A stretch of DNA of 64,000 nt from Bacillus sp. 103mf (GCF_900116295.1 NZ_FPAF01000001.1:434001-498000), one strand, 5' to 3'; positions 9,037 through 18,484 are shown, counted from the first letter of the stretch. The notes: generated from the letters alone by a model not told the origin. Made by a program: numbers and translations.

Positions 9037-9780
9037 TTACATTACCATGCCGCCGTCAACATGAAGTGTTTGTCCAGTAATATAACGACTCGCATCTGAT
9101 GCTAAAAAGGCAACTGCATTTGAAATATCTTCTGCTTCTCCAAATTTTGCAATTGGAATTAACTTTAACATTTCGTTCTTCACATCTTCCGCCAATACCT
9201 CTGTCATATCTGTTACGATAAATCCAGGAGCGATCGCATTTACTGTAATATTACGACTTGCCAGCTCTTTTGCTGCAGTTTTTGTTAATCCAATTACACC
9301 AGCTTTTGCTGCAACGTAATTTGCTTGCCCTGGATTCCCAGTAACACCGACAACGGAAGCGATATTAATAATGCGCCCATGACGTTGACGCATCATATAA
9401 CGAGATACAGCCTTTGTACATAAAAAGACACCTTTTAAGTTTGTATTAATAACCGCATCCCATTCTTCCTCTTTCATACGCATTAACAAATTATCTCTCG
9501 TAATGCCAGCGTTATTTACAAGAATATCAATTTGGCCAAATGTATCAACAGTTTGTTTTACCATGTCAGCTACTTCTTCGCTACTAGCAACATTTGCTTT
9601 TATTGCCATTGCTTCTGAACCTAAATTTTTAATCTCATCAACAACTTCATTTGCTTTCATTTCGTTTCCTGCGTAGTTTACAACTACTTTTGCACCTTGT
9701 TTTGCTAAATCTAATGCGATGGCACGGCCGATTCCGCGAGATGCTCCCGTTACTAATGCAACTTTGTCTTTTAATAACAT
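9037..9780 (-). CDS. fabG: 3-oxoacyl-[acyl-carrier-protein] reductase FabG
   Basis: NADPH-dependent reduction of beta-ketoacyl-ACP in the elongation cycle of fatty-acid synthesis. A short-chain dehydrogenase of 247 residues with the cofactor loop TGASRGIG (11-18), NNAG (89-92), and the catalytic Ser142, Tyr155 and Lys159 (YVAAK). The ATG overlaps the fabD stop by one base (TAATG), so translation is coupled. Confidence 0.97.
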   Translation of the reverse strand: MLLKDKVALVTGASRGIGRAIALDLAKQGAKVVVNYAGNEMKANEVVDEIKNLGSEAMAIKANVASSEEVADMVKQTVDTFGQIDILVNNAGITRDNLLMRMKEEEWDAVINTNLKGVFLCTKAVSRYMMRQRHGRIINIASVVGVTGNPGQANYVAAKAGVIGLTKTAAKELASRNITVNAIAPGFIVTDMTEVLAEDVKNEMLKLIPIAKFGEAEDISNAVAFLASDASRYITGQTLHVDGGMVM

Positions 9781-10724
9781 TAGCCTTCTCCTCTCAGTTT
9801 TGAAATGGTATCTTTCATCGTTTCCTCATCGTATATTGCATATACTTTCGTAGACGGAGCGATTGATTTCATAAGACCAGCTAAAACTTTTCCAGGTCCA
9901 ATTTCAATAAATGTATCTACACCAAGCTCCACCATACGTTCAATGGATGGGTACCATAATACAGGGGAATAAAGTTGCTCAATTAACTTTTCTTGAATGT
10001 CTTCTTTACGCGTAATGCAATCTGCTGTTACATTTGCAATAACTGGAATTTCCGCATCCTCGATCTTAATTTCATTTAGCACACCTCGAAACTTCTCAGC
10101 TGCCGGTTTCATAAGTGACGAATGAAATGGACCGCTAACACGCAGTGGAATTGCACGCTTTGCACCATTTTCTTTCGCTCTTTCTGAAGCTAATTCTACA
10201 CCTTGTTTTGTACCAGAAATTACAATTTGCTTTGTGCTATTCATGTTCGCAACTTGAACGGGATAACCTTCACGCGTTACTTCTTCAGTTACCCGCTTTA
10301 ACATATCAGGATCTGCTCCCATAATAGCCGCCATTGCACCTTCACCACTTGGCACAGCTTCTTCCATGTATTCACCACGTTTTCTTACAGCGTATACACC
10401 GTCTTCAAATGACATAGCACCTGCTGCCACTAGTGCGCTATACTCACCTAAACTATGTCCTGCAACATAATCTGGTGTAATATCGTACTGCTCCAATGCC
10501 TTTAAAATTGCAATACTTGTCGTTAACAATGCCGGTTGCGTATTTATTGTTAATGTCAACGCTTCTTGAGGTCCCTCAAAAATAAGTGTTGAAAGAGAGT
10601 CTTTTAAAATTTCATCAGCTTGATGAAAAACTTTCGCAACCTCTTCATGATTTTCTGCTAATTGTCTTCCCATTCCAACTGCTTGTGAACCTTGTCCTGG
10701 AAAAAGAAATGCCAATTTTCCCAT
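9780..10724 (-). CDS. fabD: Malonyl-CoA:ACP transacylase FabD
   Basis: Transfers malonyl groups from CoA to ACP, feeding chain elongation. The 314-residue protein has the early FPGQGSQ motif (8-14) and the nucleophile Ser91 in GHSLGEYSA; the second catalytic His is in PFHSSLM, and RVSGPFH and the QLYSPV stretch are typical. It lies between plsX and fabG in the FapR-controlled operon. Confidence 0.97.
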   Translation of the reverse strand: MGKLAFLFPGQGSQAVGMGRQLAENHEEVAKVFHQADEILKDSLSTLIFEGPQEALTLTINTQPALLTTSIAILKALEQYDITPDYVAGHSLGEYSALVAAGAMSFEDGVYAVRKRGEYMEEAVPSGEGAMAAIMGADPDMLKRVTEEVTREGYPVQVANMNSTKQIVISGTKQGVELASERAKENGAKRAIPLRVSGPFHSSLMKPAAEKFRGVLNEIKIEDAEIPVIANVTADCITRKEDIQEKLIEQLYSPVLWYPSIERMVELGVDTFIEIGPGKVLAGLMKSIAPSTKVYAIYDEETMKDTISKLRGEG

Positions 10725-10739
10725 TTCAAACCCTCCTCA

Positions 10740-11732
10740 TTATTGAAGCGGTTCCTCCTCCATTACGCTCGTAATAGTAGGAATAACTTCCTTCGCTACC
10801 ATTTCTCGAGTTTGACGAATCGCACTAAAAATCGACTGGTCATTAGAAGAACCATGCGCTTTGATGACAGGAGCTTTCAATCCAAATAAAGCTGCTCCTC
10901 CATACTCTGAATAATCCATTTTATCTTTTAACACCCTAAGTTTTGGTTTTAATACGCTTGCCGCTAGCTTGCTTGTAAATGAACTCATCAATTGCTCTTT
11001 TAGCATAGAGAATAATGCAATTGCAGTCCCCTCTAACGTTTTAAGGGTAACATTTCCAGTAAATCCGTCACAAACAACCACATCAGCTACACCTTGTAAT
11101 AAGTCTCGTGATTCTACATTTCCAACAAAGTTAAGCGGCGCATCTTTTAGCATTGCAAAGACTTGTTTAGAAAGCTCGTTTCCTTTTCCATCCTCAGTTC
11201 CTACATTTAAAAGACCTACGCGAGGATTAGAAATCCCTCTTACTTTCTCTGCATATACAGATCCCATTACAGCATACTGGTATAAATGAATTGCTTTCGC
11301 ATCGACATTCGCACCAACATCTAGCATAACAAAGCCTTTTCCATCTACTGTTGGCATCGTAGGAGAAAGAGCAGGGCGCTCTATCCCTTCTATACGTCCT
11401 ACCACAAATAATCCAGCTGCCATAAGAGCCCCTGTATTCCCAGCTGAAATACAAGCGTCAGCGGCACCTTCTTTTACTTGCTGCGCAGCAAGTACCATAG
11501 AAGCTTGTTTTTTCCGACGCACTGCTCGTACCGGCTCGTCTGTTCCTTCAATTACTTCCTCTGTGTGCAGCACCGTAATACGCTCTTCACTTGTTAAATA
11601 CTTACGAATTTCGTCTTCTTTTCCAACTAACGTAATATGTAAATCTGAATATTCTTTAATTGCTTTCATTGCTCCAAGTACGACAGATTTCGGTGCATGA
11701 TCGCCGCCCATTGCATCTATTGCGATTCTCAT
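10740..11732 (-). CDS. plsX: Phosphate acyltransferase PlsX
   Basis: Makes acyl-phosphate from acyl-ACP, the donor PlsY uses to start phospholipid synthesis. The 330-residue protein begins [18 protein letters not shown], the family hallmark, and keeps [21 protein letters not shown] and [12 protein letters not shown]. Its ATG overlaps the fapR stop by four bases. The order fapR-plsX-fabD-fabG-acpP couples membrane lipid and fatty-acid synthesis. Confidence 0.97.
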   Translation of the reverse strand: MRIAIDAMGGDHAPKSVVLGAMKAIKEYSDLHITLVGKEDEIRKYLTSEERITVLHTEEVIEGTDEPVRAVRRKKQASMVLAAQQVKEGAADACISAGNTGALMAAGLFVVGRIEGIERPALSPTMPTVDGKGFVMLDVGANVDAKAIHLYQYAVMGSVYAEKVRGISNPRVGLLNVGTEDGKGNELSKQVFAMLKDAPLNFVGNVESRDLLQGVADVVVCDGFTGNVTLKTLEGTAIALFSMLKEQLMSSFTSKLAASVLKPKLRVLKDKMDYSEYGGAALFGLKAPVIKAHGSSNDQSIFSAIRQTREMVAKEVIPTITSVMEEEPLQ

Positions 11733-12319
11733 AAGTTACTACCTTCCTCACTATAATTACTAGATCGATACATTTCAAAAGTGCCTGTAAATACAAGTTC
11801 GTCTCCAACAAAACTACGCACTTTGACAACCGTCCGTCCTTTATCATTCTCTACATCTTCAACACGTGCTTTCGCAACAACACGCTCTTCTAATTTTACA
11901 GGACGAATATATCGAATGGTAGACTTCGCAGTTAAAGCTAATTCTTCATCAATAACCGCAACAGCTAATGAGTTTGCTTGTGCAAATAAATGATGCCCGC
12001 GAGCAATTTGATTACGTTTAAAGACATGTTCTTCTTTCACCTCAAAAATAGAAATCGCATGTCTATCTAATTCTATATCAATAATTTCTCCTACCACTTC
12101 ATCAAGCGGTAAAGATTTTACATCTTCTTCATGTTGTTTTGTTGCCACATGTTTAATTCGTTCTCGTAATTCTGGAATCGAAAGTTCCATACGATCAAGA
12201 CGAATTGTTTGAATACTCACTTGAAATTGTTCAGCTAATTCTTCATCCGTAATAAACGGATTTGCTTCTATTGTTTGTTGTAATAACTCTTGTCTTTCTT
12301 TTTTCCTTCTCTTTTTCAT
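11729..12319 (-). CDS. fapR: Lipid biosynthesis repressor FapR
   Basis: Represses the fatty-acid and phospholipid regulon and is released by malonyl-CoA. I start it at the ATG at 12319 ([16 protein letters not shown]; 196 residues), matching the B. subtilis protein; the frame extends upstream into the promoter. The N-terminal helix-turn-helix ([23 protein letters not shown]) is followed by a hot-dog effector domain with [17 protein letters not shown]. Its own promoter carries a FapR operator (12333-12352), so it is autoregulated. Confidence 0.96.
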   Translation of the reverse strand: MKKRRKKERQELLQQTIEANPFITDEELAEQFQVSIQTIRLDRMELSIPELRERIKHVATKQHEEDVKSLPLDEVVGEIIDIELDRHAISIFEVKEEHVFKRNQIARGHHLFAQANSLAVAVIDEELALTAKSTIRYIRPVKLEERVVAKARVEDVENDKGRTVVKVRSFVGDELVFTGTFEMYRSSNYSEEGSNL

Positions 12320-12332
12320 TCCGCACCATCCA

Positions 12333-12352
12333 TTTTTATGACTAGGTACTAA
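12333..12352 (-). promoter_or_regulatory. FapR operator in front of fapR
   Basis: Read on the minus strand the site TTAGTACCTAGTCATAAAAA (20 bases) matches the known FapR box beginning TTAGTACCT and followed by an imperfect inverted half. It lies directly downstream of the -10 element at 12357-12362, over the expected transcription start, so bound FapR would block the promoter. Confidence 0.85.
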
Positions 12353-12356
12353 CAGT

Positions 12357-12385
12357 AGTATATAAGCATTAAATACAGAATGCAA
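12357..12385 (-). promoter_or_regulatory. Sigma-A promoter of fapR-plsX-fabD-fabG
   Basis: On the minus strand TTGCAT (12380-12385) and TATACT (12357-12362) are separated by exactly 17 bases. The FapR operator begins five bases downstream of the -10 box. The promoter overlaps the end of the recG-fapR gap, with recG ending at 12407. Confidence 0.8.
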
Positions 12386-12406
12386 CATTTTTTTACGTAT
12401 TGCGCT

Positions 12407-14455
12407 TTAATCTAGCTTTTCTCCTTGAAAAACCCCTGATTTCTCTAAATATCTACGCAGCATTTCATACTGTTTACTTTGCCAAAACGCAGTCGAATCA
12501 ACAAGTAGCGCAGCATCTTGCCTTGCTGTTTCTAACGCTCGATAATCATGTACCATATCAGCTAATTTAAATTCAGGTAAACCACTTTGCTTGCTCCCAA
12601 AAAAATCCCCAGGACCACGCAATTCTAAATCTTTTTCCGATAGGACAAATCCATCATTTGTCTCTGTCATAATACGCATACGTTCTTTTCCTGTTTCCGA
12701 TTTCGGATCAGCAATTAAAATACAATAAGATTGTTCACTGCCACGTCCTACACGACCACGAAGTTGATGAAGTTGCGATAACCCAAAACGCTCTGCATCA
12801 TAAATAACCATCGTTGTTGCATTTGGCACGTTCACACCAACTTCTACAACTGTTGTCGAAATGAGAATTTGCACTTTATTTTCGCTAAATTGGTGCATTA
12901 TTTCATCTTTCTCCTGAGAAGAAAGGCGGCCATGCATCAGACCAACTTGAAATTTCCCTTGATAATGATGAGTCAACATACTATGCAAATCAATTGCATT
13001 TTGCACATCCAATTTCTCCGATTCTTCAATTAATGGACAAATGACATACGCTTGTCGTCCTTTTTTTACTTCTTTCTCTACAAATCCAAGAACACGTTCA
13101 AACATATCATGTTTCGCCCAGTATGTTTCAATGACTTTACGACCTGCCGGCATCTCATCGATAATTGATACATCCATTTCACCAAACGCAGTAATTGCTA
13201 ATGTACGAGGAATTGGCGTTGCTGTCATAAATAAAACATCAGGATTTTCCCCCTTTTCCCTCAATACACGACGCTGCGCTACACCGAAGCGATGTTGTTC
13301 ATCCGTAATTACAAGCCCAAGCCTGTGAAATATGACTTCATTTTGAATTAAAGCATGAGTTCCGACGAGAATATCAATTTCTCCTTGTTCTAGTCTAGCT
13401 AGTATCTCGCGGCGACGCGCTCCCTTTACAGAGCTTGTTAATAATTCAATATTCATATTAAAATGAGAAAATATAGATACTAACGATTGATAGTGTTGCT
13501 CTGCTAAAATTTCTGTCGGTACCATTAATGCCCCTTGATATCCAGCTAATTTCGCTGCATACAAAGCAATTGCAGCCACTACCGTTTTTCCAGAACCTAC
13601 GTCACCTTGTAGTAAACGATTCATTCGATACGGGGACTCCAAATCTTTCATAATTTCTGTAACAACACGCTGCTGCGCATTCGTTAACGGAAAAGGAAGG
13701 GCTCCTATAAACTCTTCTAATTGTTCAAGAGATACGTCTTTTTTTGTTCCCTTCGAACTTTCCCGCTCCATTTTACGAAGTGCCTGCATCTTCAATTGAA
13801 ACAAGAAAAATTCTTCATATACAAAGCGACGACGCGCCTGTTTCATATCTTCTTGTCCACTAGGAAAATGCAAAGCATATAGTGCTTCATAGCGAGATAA
13901 TAATTTGTAACGCGACAACAATCCTTCTGGCAACACTTCTTTCACAAAAGAACCATACTCTTTAAACGCCCCCGCAATAAAGCGACGCATTTGTTTTACT
14001 GTCAATTTACCCTTAACTGAATATACTGGTTCTACTTCTTGTTGACGAACAACCGGCCCAAAGTGAAGTTCAGATACCGAAATCGTTTGACGATGTTGAT
14101 CCCATTTTCCAGATATCGTTATCGTTTCATCAATATTTAACTTCTGCTTATAGTAGGGTCGGTTAAAGCATACAGCTGTAATTAAATAGCGCCCAACGAG
14201 AACACGTACAGTAAGACGAGATTTCTTTTTTCCATAATATTGTAAAAGAGGTGCACTATGTACTTTTCCCTCCACAGTTACCCGTTCTTCATGTTTAACT
14301 TCAGCCAAATCCTTCATCGCATAGTCTTCATAACGATACGGAAAATGCTCTAGTAAATCAGAAACCGTAAAAATCCCCATCTCATTTAGTAATACAGCTG
14401 TTTCTTCTCCAATCCCTTTCACATCCGTAATTGGAATTTGCACCACTTCACCCAA
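12407..14455 (-). CDS. recG: ATP-dependent DNA helicase RecG
   Basis: Branch-migrates and regresses stalled replication forks. A TTG start at 14455 gives 682 residues and sits about 10 bases after a GGGGCG ribosome-binding site; the upstream GTG at 14464 overlaps that site. The N-terminal wedge/OB domain is followed by helicase motifs: LLQGDVGSGKTVVA (motif I), DEQHRFGV (motif II), MTATPIPRTLA (III) and QLRGRVGRGSEQSYC (VI). The start codon is rare but is the best supported one. Confidence 0.93.
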   Translation of the reverse strand: MGEVVQIPITDVKGIGEETAVLLNEMGIFTVSDLLEHFPYRYEDYAMKDLAEVKHEERVTVEGKVHSAPLLQYYGKKKSRLTVRVLVGRYLITAVCFNRPYYKQKLNIDETITISGKWDQHRQTISVSELHFGPVVRQQEVEPVYSVKGKLTVKQMRRFIAGAFKEYGSFVKEVLPEGLLSRYKLLSRYEALYALHFPSGQEDMKQARRRFVYEEFFLFQLKMQALRKMERESSKGTKKDVSLEQLEEFIGALPFPLTNAQQRVVTEIMKDLESPYRMNRLLQGDVGSGKTVVAAIALYAAKLAGYQGALMVPTEILAEQHYQSLVSIFSHFNMNIELLTSSVKGARRREILARLEQGEIDILVGTHALIQNEVIFHRLGLVITDEQHRFGVAQRRVLREKGENPDVLFMTATPIPRTLAITAFGEMDVSIIDEMPAGRKVIETYWAKHDMFERVLGFVEKEVKKGRQAYVICPLIEESEKLDVQNAIDLHSMLTHHYQGKFQVGLMHGRLSSQEKDEIMHQFSENKVQILISTTVVEVGVNVPNATTMVIYDAERFGLSQLHQLRGRVGRGSEQSYCILIADPKSETGKERMRIMTETNDGFVLSEKDLELRGPGDFFGSKQSGLPEFKLADMVHDYRALETARQDAALLVDSTAFWQSKQYEMLRRYLEKSGVFQGEKLD

Positions 14456-14644
14456 GATCTTCACGCCCCGTCAAATCTTATTCCTAACCTTTCATGTATA
14501 ACACTCATCTTCTTTACTTGCAGGTTATATCTCAACAATAGATTACATATTTTCATTTTCACTTTGAATATGCAATCACTACCTCTCCTATTCTACCATA
14601 GCATCAAGAAAGCATAGTAGTCATTTCACCTTCCCCTAGTCGCA

Positions 14645-14770
14645 TATATATTCATTTTAATTTCCCAACATATAAGTCCTGCTACGCAAAATACAACATG
14701 ACCGCTACTTGCTTTCTCCTTTTGTTTTAACCTCGCATGTAGCAAAAAATGCCCTGCCCGTTAATACGAG
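14645..14770 (+). repeat. Dispersed bcr-type repeat, copy 1 (3' end missing)
   Basis: Shares with the other five copies the left end TATATATTCATTTTAA, the CATATA-(A/G)-core and the central TTGTTTTAACCTCGCATGT followed by GCCCTG(A/C)CCG. It stops near 14770, where the right half of the element is replaced by a short repeat of another family, so it looks broken or chimeric. Confidence 0.65.
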
Positions 14771-14787
14771 ATAAAGAAAACCATACA

Positions 14788-14807
14788 GATGGAAGTTTCA
14801 CTTTATT
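14788..14807 (+). repeat. Short dispersed motif, copy A
   Basis: GATGGAAGTTTCACTTTATT, directly after the truncated long repeat copy 1. It is a partial copy of the motif at 43661-43690. Confidence 0.6.
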
Positions 14808-14912
14808 CCCCAAAAGAAAGAGAGCCTCACCATATCTATTAGCAAGACCCTCTCATCACTTATATTAGTTCATCTCATTATAGAGTAAGTACATTTTAAA
14901 CGAAATAAAACT

Positions 14913-16589
14913 TTATTCTACAGAAAAAATGAAAGAATATAAAGGTTGATTTCCATTATGAACTTCCACTTCTACATCTTCAAATTTTTCTTCTACAAAT
15001 GTTACTAATTCATCTACTTCTTCTTCTGATGCATCTTCACCCTGTAAAATTGTTAAAATTTCTGCATCTTCATCAAGCATATTTTCTAACAGTTTTTTCG
15101 CAGCTGTAATTTTTTCTACATCTGTAGATACAATTTTCCCATCTGCAATGCACATGAAGTCATCTTTATTAATTGTTACACCATCAATTTCTGTATCACG
15201 AACCGCATACGTGATTTGGCCCGTTTTCACATGAGCAAGCGCTTCGTTCATTTGCGCTTCGTTTTCTTCAAGAGTTCCTGCTGGATTAAAAGCAAGCATC
15301 GCTGCCATACCTTGTGGAACTGTTTTTGAACGAACAACAATTACTTCTTGGTCCACTACAGAAGCTGCTTGCTCTGCAGCCATTACAATATTACCATTGT
15401 TCGGTAATATAATAACTTTTTCTGCATTTGCTTCTTCAATCGCTTTTACAATATCTTCTGTACTTGGATTCATCGTTTGACCGCCTTCAATAACTACCGT
15501 CGCACCGATGCTTTCAAACAATTCTTTAATACCAGAACCCATTGCTACAGTTACAATTCCATAAGGCTGTTTTTCAGCAGGTTGTTTTACTTCTACATGC
15601 ATCGCCATAGGCTCATCTAATAAAGCAGTATGTTGTTCACGCATATTTTCTACTTTAATTTTAATTAAGCTTCCATAACGTTGTCCGTAGTTCATCGCAT
15701 CTCCAGGATGCTCTGCATGAATATGAACTTTTACGATTTCATCATCAGATACAACAAGCAATGAATCACCATACACACTAATCTCTTCGCGGAATTTTTG
15801 CTCAGAGAAATTATGTTCTTTCATTTTCTCATCGTCTAACTTAACCATAAATTCTGTGCAGTAGCCGTATTTAATATCCTCTGTACTCAATTGACTTTGT
15901 ACACTACGGTGATGTTCTGCACGTACCATTTCGTTCATAGATGGTTGTGTTGGCTGATTAGAAGCGATTGTTTCACCCTTTAAGTCCGCTAGAAATCCTT
16001 CATAAACGACAACAAGACCTTTCCCACCGCTATCTACAACACCAACTTGCTTTAATACAGGCAATAAATCAGGTGTACGATTTAATGATGCATTCGCTTC
16101 TTTCACAACTTCTTCCATAAATAAAACAAAGTCGCGCTGTTTTTTCGCAACTGTGATTGCATGTTTACTCGTTTCCCTTGCAACAGTTAAAATTGTTCCT
16201 TCAATTGGCTTCATAACTGCTTTATATGCCGTTTCTACGCCTGCTTCTAACGCATCAGCAAAATCAATTGTTGTTAATTCTTCTTTTTGTTCAATGGATT
16301 TCGAAAAACCACGGAACAACTGAGATAAAATAACACCTGAGTTACCACGCGCTCCCATTAATAATCCTTTGGCTAAACTTATTCCGACTTTACCAGCGTG
16401 TTGTGAAGGATTTCCTTTCACTTCGCGCGCACCTGAAGTCATTGATAAGTTCATATTTGTACCCGTATCGCCATCTGGAACTGGAAAAACGTTTAAAGCA
16501 TCAACAAGTTGAACATTGTTTGTTAAATTATTTGCTCCTTGTATGATCATTTGTGACAAACGTTTTCCATCAATTTTTTGAATTGACAC
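14913..16589 (-). CDS. fakA: Fatty acid kinase catalytic subunit FakA-like (YloV, DAK2 domain)
   Basis: Phosphorylates exogenous fatty acids bound to a FakB partner so that they can enter phospholipid synthesis. The 558-residue protein has an N-terminal DAK2/DhaL ATP-binding domain with FPVPDGDTGTNM (about 36-47) and GARGNSGVILSQLFRG (about 79-94), a middle domain, and a C-terminal DegV-like EDD-type region. The GTG start at 16589 is eight bases from an AAGGAGG site. The pairing with upstream yloU is conserved in Firmicutes. The FakB partner is not in this window. Confidence 0.92.
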   Translation of the reverse strand: MSIQKIDGKRLSQMIIQGANNLTNNVQLVDALNVFPVPDGDTGTNMNLSMTSGAREVKGNPSQHAGKVGISLAKGLLMGARGNSGVILSQLFRGFSKSIEQKEELTTIDFADALEAGVETAYKAVMKPIEGTILTVARETSKHAITVAKKQRDFVLFMEEVVKEANASLNRTPDLLPVLKQVGVVDSGGKGLVVVYEGFLADLKGETIASNQPTQPSMNEMVRAEHHRSVQSQLSTEDIKYGYCTEFMVKLDDEKMKEHNFSEQKFREEISVYGDSLLVVSDDEIVKVHIHAEHPGDAMNYGQRYGSLIKIKVENMREQHTALLDEPMAMHVEVKQPAEKQPYGIVTVAMGSGIKELFESIGATVVIEGGQTMNPSTEDIVKAIEEANAEKVIILPNNGNIVMAAEQAASVVDQEVIVVRSKTVPQGMAAMLAFNPAGTLEENEAQMNEALAHVKTGQITYAVRDTEIDGVTINKDDFMCIADGKIVSTDVEKITAAKKLLENMLDEDAEILTILQGEDASEEEVDELVTFVEEKFEDVEVEVHNGNQPLYSFIFSVE

Positions 16590-16611
16590 AGTTCTTCCTC
16601 CTTAATGCACA

Positions 16612-16974
16612 TTACAAGTTTATTACTTTAACTCCTTGTACGTAGATGTTTACAGAATCTACTGCTAGTCCTACCGTTTGATCTAGTGTATATTTCACTT
16701 TCGTTTGGACGTTATGTGCTACCTCTGAAATTTTTGTACCATAGCTCACGATAATATACATATCAATATGTACTTCATCTTCGTCTTTACGAACAATAAC
16801 GCCTCTAGTGAAGTTTTCTTTTCGTAAAATTTCTGTCAATCCATCTTTTAATTGGTTTTTAGAAGCCATACCGACGATGCCGTAACAGTCTACTGCAGCG
16901 CCTCCAGCAATTGTTGCAATTACATCTGTACTAATATCAATTTGACCGTACTTCGTTTTAATTTCAATTGACAT
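16612..16974 (-). CDS. Asp23/Gls24 family protein YloU
   Basis: A 120-residue Asp23/Gls24 (DUF322) protein: MSIEIKTKYGQIDISTDVIA, then the signature VDCYGIVGMASKN (about 30-42) and HIDMYIIVSYGTKI. Family members are abundant alkaline-shock or envelope-stress proteins located at the membrane through partners. It lies 22 bp before fakA, and the pair is probably one transcript. A GGGGG-rich ribosome-binding site precedes the ATG. The precise function is unknown. Confidence 0.88.
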   Translation of the reverse strand: MSIEIKTKYGQIDISTDVIATIAGGAAVDCYGIVGMASKNQLKDGLTEILRKENFTRGVIVRKDEDEVHIDMYIIVSYGTKISEVAHNVQTKVKYTLDQTVGLAVDSVNIYVQGVKVINL

Positions 16975-17131
16975 CTCGTTTCCCCCTTCTGAAATGGTGA
17001 AAGTGAGCTAGACTACTTTATTTACTATCATATAATCTTTTTAAAGAAAATTCCATCGTTCTTTCTTTTCGCTCTCACATTTATATAAAAAATAGCATTT
17101 TTTATGGTGAGCAAAATAGTCCATTGTTATT

Positions 17132-17160
17132 ATACAACATATACTACTACAATATGTCAA
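17132..17160 (-). promoter_or_regulatory. Candidate promoter for yloU-fakA
   Basis: On the minus strand a perfect TTGACA (17155-17160) and TTGTAT (17132-17137) are 17 bases apart; an alternative TATAAT at 17129-17134 has a long 20-base spacer. The -35 element is part of the direct repeat described separately. Confidence 0.45.
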
Positions 17161-17225
17161 GTAATTTTTCTTGATTTCAACTTTTAATTCCTTACATATA
17201 GTGTCAAGTAATTTTTCTTGATTTC
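17155..17225. repeat. 24-base direct repeat with internal dyads
   Basis: Two identical 24-base copies (17155-17178 and 17202-17225), 47 bases apart, each contain TCAAG-N8-CTTGA (17157-17174 and 17204-17221). On the minus strand each ends in TTGACA. The placement between divergent genes suggests a regulator site, but no family is recognised. Confidence 0.7.
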
Positions 17226-17239
17226 TTTTTTATACACTG

Positions 17240-17268
17240 TTGCATTCTCTTTTTAGTTGTGTTAAATT
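17240..17268 (+). promoter_or_regulatory. Candidate sigma-A promoter for rpmB
   Basis: TTGCAT (17240-17245) and TAAATT (17263-17268) with a 17-base spacer, about 80 bases before the rpmB start. The -10 is a moderate match. Confidence 0.45.
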
Positions 17269-17348
17269 ATAGTAGTGTTTTTAGCATCGCATAAAAGACT
17301 AACATTGAAAATTACGTAGGTTACGGTAGTTAAGGGAGGGAAATATAG

Positions 17349-17537
17349 ATGGCTCGTGTTTGTGCTATTACTGGAAGAAAAGCTCGTTCTGGTAACTCTC
17401 GTTCTCACGCAATGAACGCTACAAAACGTAAATGGGGCGCTAACCTTCAAAAAGTTCGCGTACGCATTAACGGTAAAGTTCAACGTGTTTACGTTTCTGC
17501 TAGAGCATTAAAATCTGGCAAAATCGAACGTGTTTAA
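17349..17537 (+). CDS. rpmB: 50S ribosomal protein L28
   Basis: Large-subunit protein of 62 residues beginning [20 protein letters not shown], the L28 signature, and rich in Arg/Lys. It is of the zinc-free (C-minus) kind: only one Cys is present. A GGGAGGG ribosome-binding site is eight bases upstream. It is one of the few rightward genes in this half of the window and ends at its own terminator. Confidence 0.97.
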   Translation: MARVCAITGRKARSGNSRSHAMNATKRKWGANLQKVRVRINGKVQRVYVSARALKSGKIERV

Positions 17538-17541
17538 TAAT

Positions 17542-17570
17542 AAAAAAGAGAGCCTGTTGGCTCTTTTTTT
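17542..17570 (+). terminator. Terminator after rpmB
   Basis: The AGAGAGCC arm pairs with GGCTCT around a short loop and a seven-base T-run follows, five bases after the rpmB stop. Confidence 0.75.
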
Positions 17571-17583
17571 ATTATGCTCATGA

Positions 17584-17610
17584 AAAAAGCACCGGTAATA
17601 GGTGCTTTTT
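17584..17610 (-). terminator. Hairpin ending spoVM
   Basis: AAAAGCACC pairs with GGTGCTTTT around ATTACC-like loop bases. The stem overlaps the spoVM stop codon, and T-runs on both sides would let it end transcription from either direction. Confidence 0.7.
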
Positions 17611-17689
17611 ATCCTTTTTTAAAGGTATTCAATACCGCGCGAACAATTCCACCAAGAAATTTCGGTAACTTAATTGTATAAAATCTCAT
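17609..17689 (-). CDS. spoVM: Stage V sporulation protein M
   Basis: A 26-residue amphipathic peptide, MRFYTIKLPKFLGGIVRAVL followed by NTFKKG. In Bacillus it recognises the convex forespore membrane and anchors SpoIVA, starting coat assembly. It differs from the B. subtilis peptide I remember at positions 2, 19 and 24 (Arg for Lys, Val for Met, Lys for Arg), all conservative; the key Pro9 is kept. GGAGGG lies five bases before the ATG. It is far too short for routine gene calling. Confidence 0.95.
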   Translation of the reverse strand: MRFYTIKLPKFLGGIVRAVLNTFKKG

Positions 17690-17752
17690 GGTTTCCCTCC
17701 TAATCCCATTACTCCACTTGTTTACTATAGACGCCGCAACAAAAGTATTCCT

Positions 17753-18394
17753 TCAATCAGTGCTTCTTATCACCATTAATATGCCAGAGGTAAATGAAAA
17801 AGTACCTTTTTCCGCAACGAGTTCATTACTAATACAAAGTGTCGATCCCCATTTTATCGTTTTATCATTAAGGGGATATTTAAAACCACGAAGTGTAATT
17901 CCCGTCACTATTTCTGTCATTGGAACAAAGGATATGTAAGGAAATGATGAATTTTTTTCAATTGTATATGTACCGGATTCCCTAACTGAAATTTCATTTT
18001 TATAATCTACAATACTTATATTGATATTGGATTGTAAACCTTTTATTAACATTTGAATGTTTGCTAAACTATGATCCAGCCTTCCACCTGTTGCACCAAA
18101 AATACGAATTTGTTCTGGTTGTTGCTTTAAAGCCCAGTTAATCGCAATCTCTAAATCGGTTTGATCCTTTTCTTTCGGTACAATATGCAGATCATGTTTC
18201 TGCTTTTGCATCCATACTAGTTCCTCTTTTGTAACAGAATCATAATCACCAAACGCTACTTCTGGCATGATTCCAAACTGCAACAAATGGTATACTCCGC
18301 GATCAACAGCTGCCCATACAACCTCTTCACTCTCATATTTAGAAAAATCTGCCCAGCACTCTACTGGACCCCCAGCTAAAATATGAATAATCAC
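17753..18394 (-). CDS. thiN: Thiamine diphosphokinase
   Basis: Transfers pyrophosphate from ATP to thiamine. The GTG at 18394 gives 213 residues and has an AGGAGGAG site; the frame open to 18424 overlaps the terminator and is less likely. The sequence shows HILAGGPVECW near the start, FGDYDSVTKEEL (about 50-61), the DQTDLEIAINWAL stretch, and FGATGGRLDHSLANI, all typical of the thiamine pyrophosphokinase catalytic domain. It is isolated between the rpe terminator and spoVM. Confidence 0.95.
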   Translation of the reverse strand: MIIHILAGGPVECWADFSKYESEEVVWAAVDRGVYHLLQFGIMPEVAFGDYDSVTKEELVWMQKQKHDLHIVPKEKDQTDLEIAINWALKQQPEQIRIFGATGGRLDHSLANIQMLIKGLQSNINISIVDYKNEISVRESGTYTIEKNSSFPYISFVPMTEIVTGITLRGFKYPLNDKTIKWGSTLCISNELVAEKGTFSFTSGILMVIRSTD

Positions 18395-18413
18395 GTTCTC
18401 TCTCCTCCTATAG

Positions 18414-18453
18414 AAAAAAGGCAATCTGCTAATAGCTAGATTACCTTTTTCTT
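18414..18453 (-). terminator. Terminator after rpe
   Basis: On the minus strand AAAGGTAATCT pairs with AGATTGCCTTT around ten bases and a T-run follows. It ends the long coaBC-to-rpe transcript before thiN. Confidence 0.8.
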
Positions 18454-18484
18454 TTAAACAATATTCCTATCTACTGCTTCCTTT

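Larger units (their letters stand above)
14456..14912. other. Gene-free stretch between recG and fakA
   Basis: This 457-base gap holds the recG upstream region, a truncated copy of the long dispersed repeat (14645-14770), one copy of a short repeat motif (14788-14807) and an imperfect GAGAG/CTCTC hairpin at about 14826-14858 that could end the fakA transcript. No convincing open reading frame is present. Confidence 0.6.
16975..17348. other. Divergent promoter region yloU/rpmB
   Basis: This 374-base gap drives yloU-fakA leftward and rpmB rightward. It contains the predicted promoters for each side (17132-17160 minus, 17240-17268 plus) and a 24-base direct repeat whose copies each carry TCAAG-N8-CTTGA dyads. 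I see no open reading frame that I would trust. Confidence 0.65.

Noticed and set aside
17262-17483. Leftward ORF of 73 codons opposite rpmB
   Set aside because: It is antisense to the L28 gene and its promoter; composition follows the complementary ribosomal gene.
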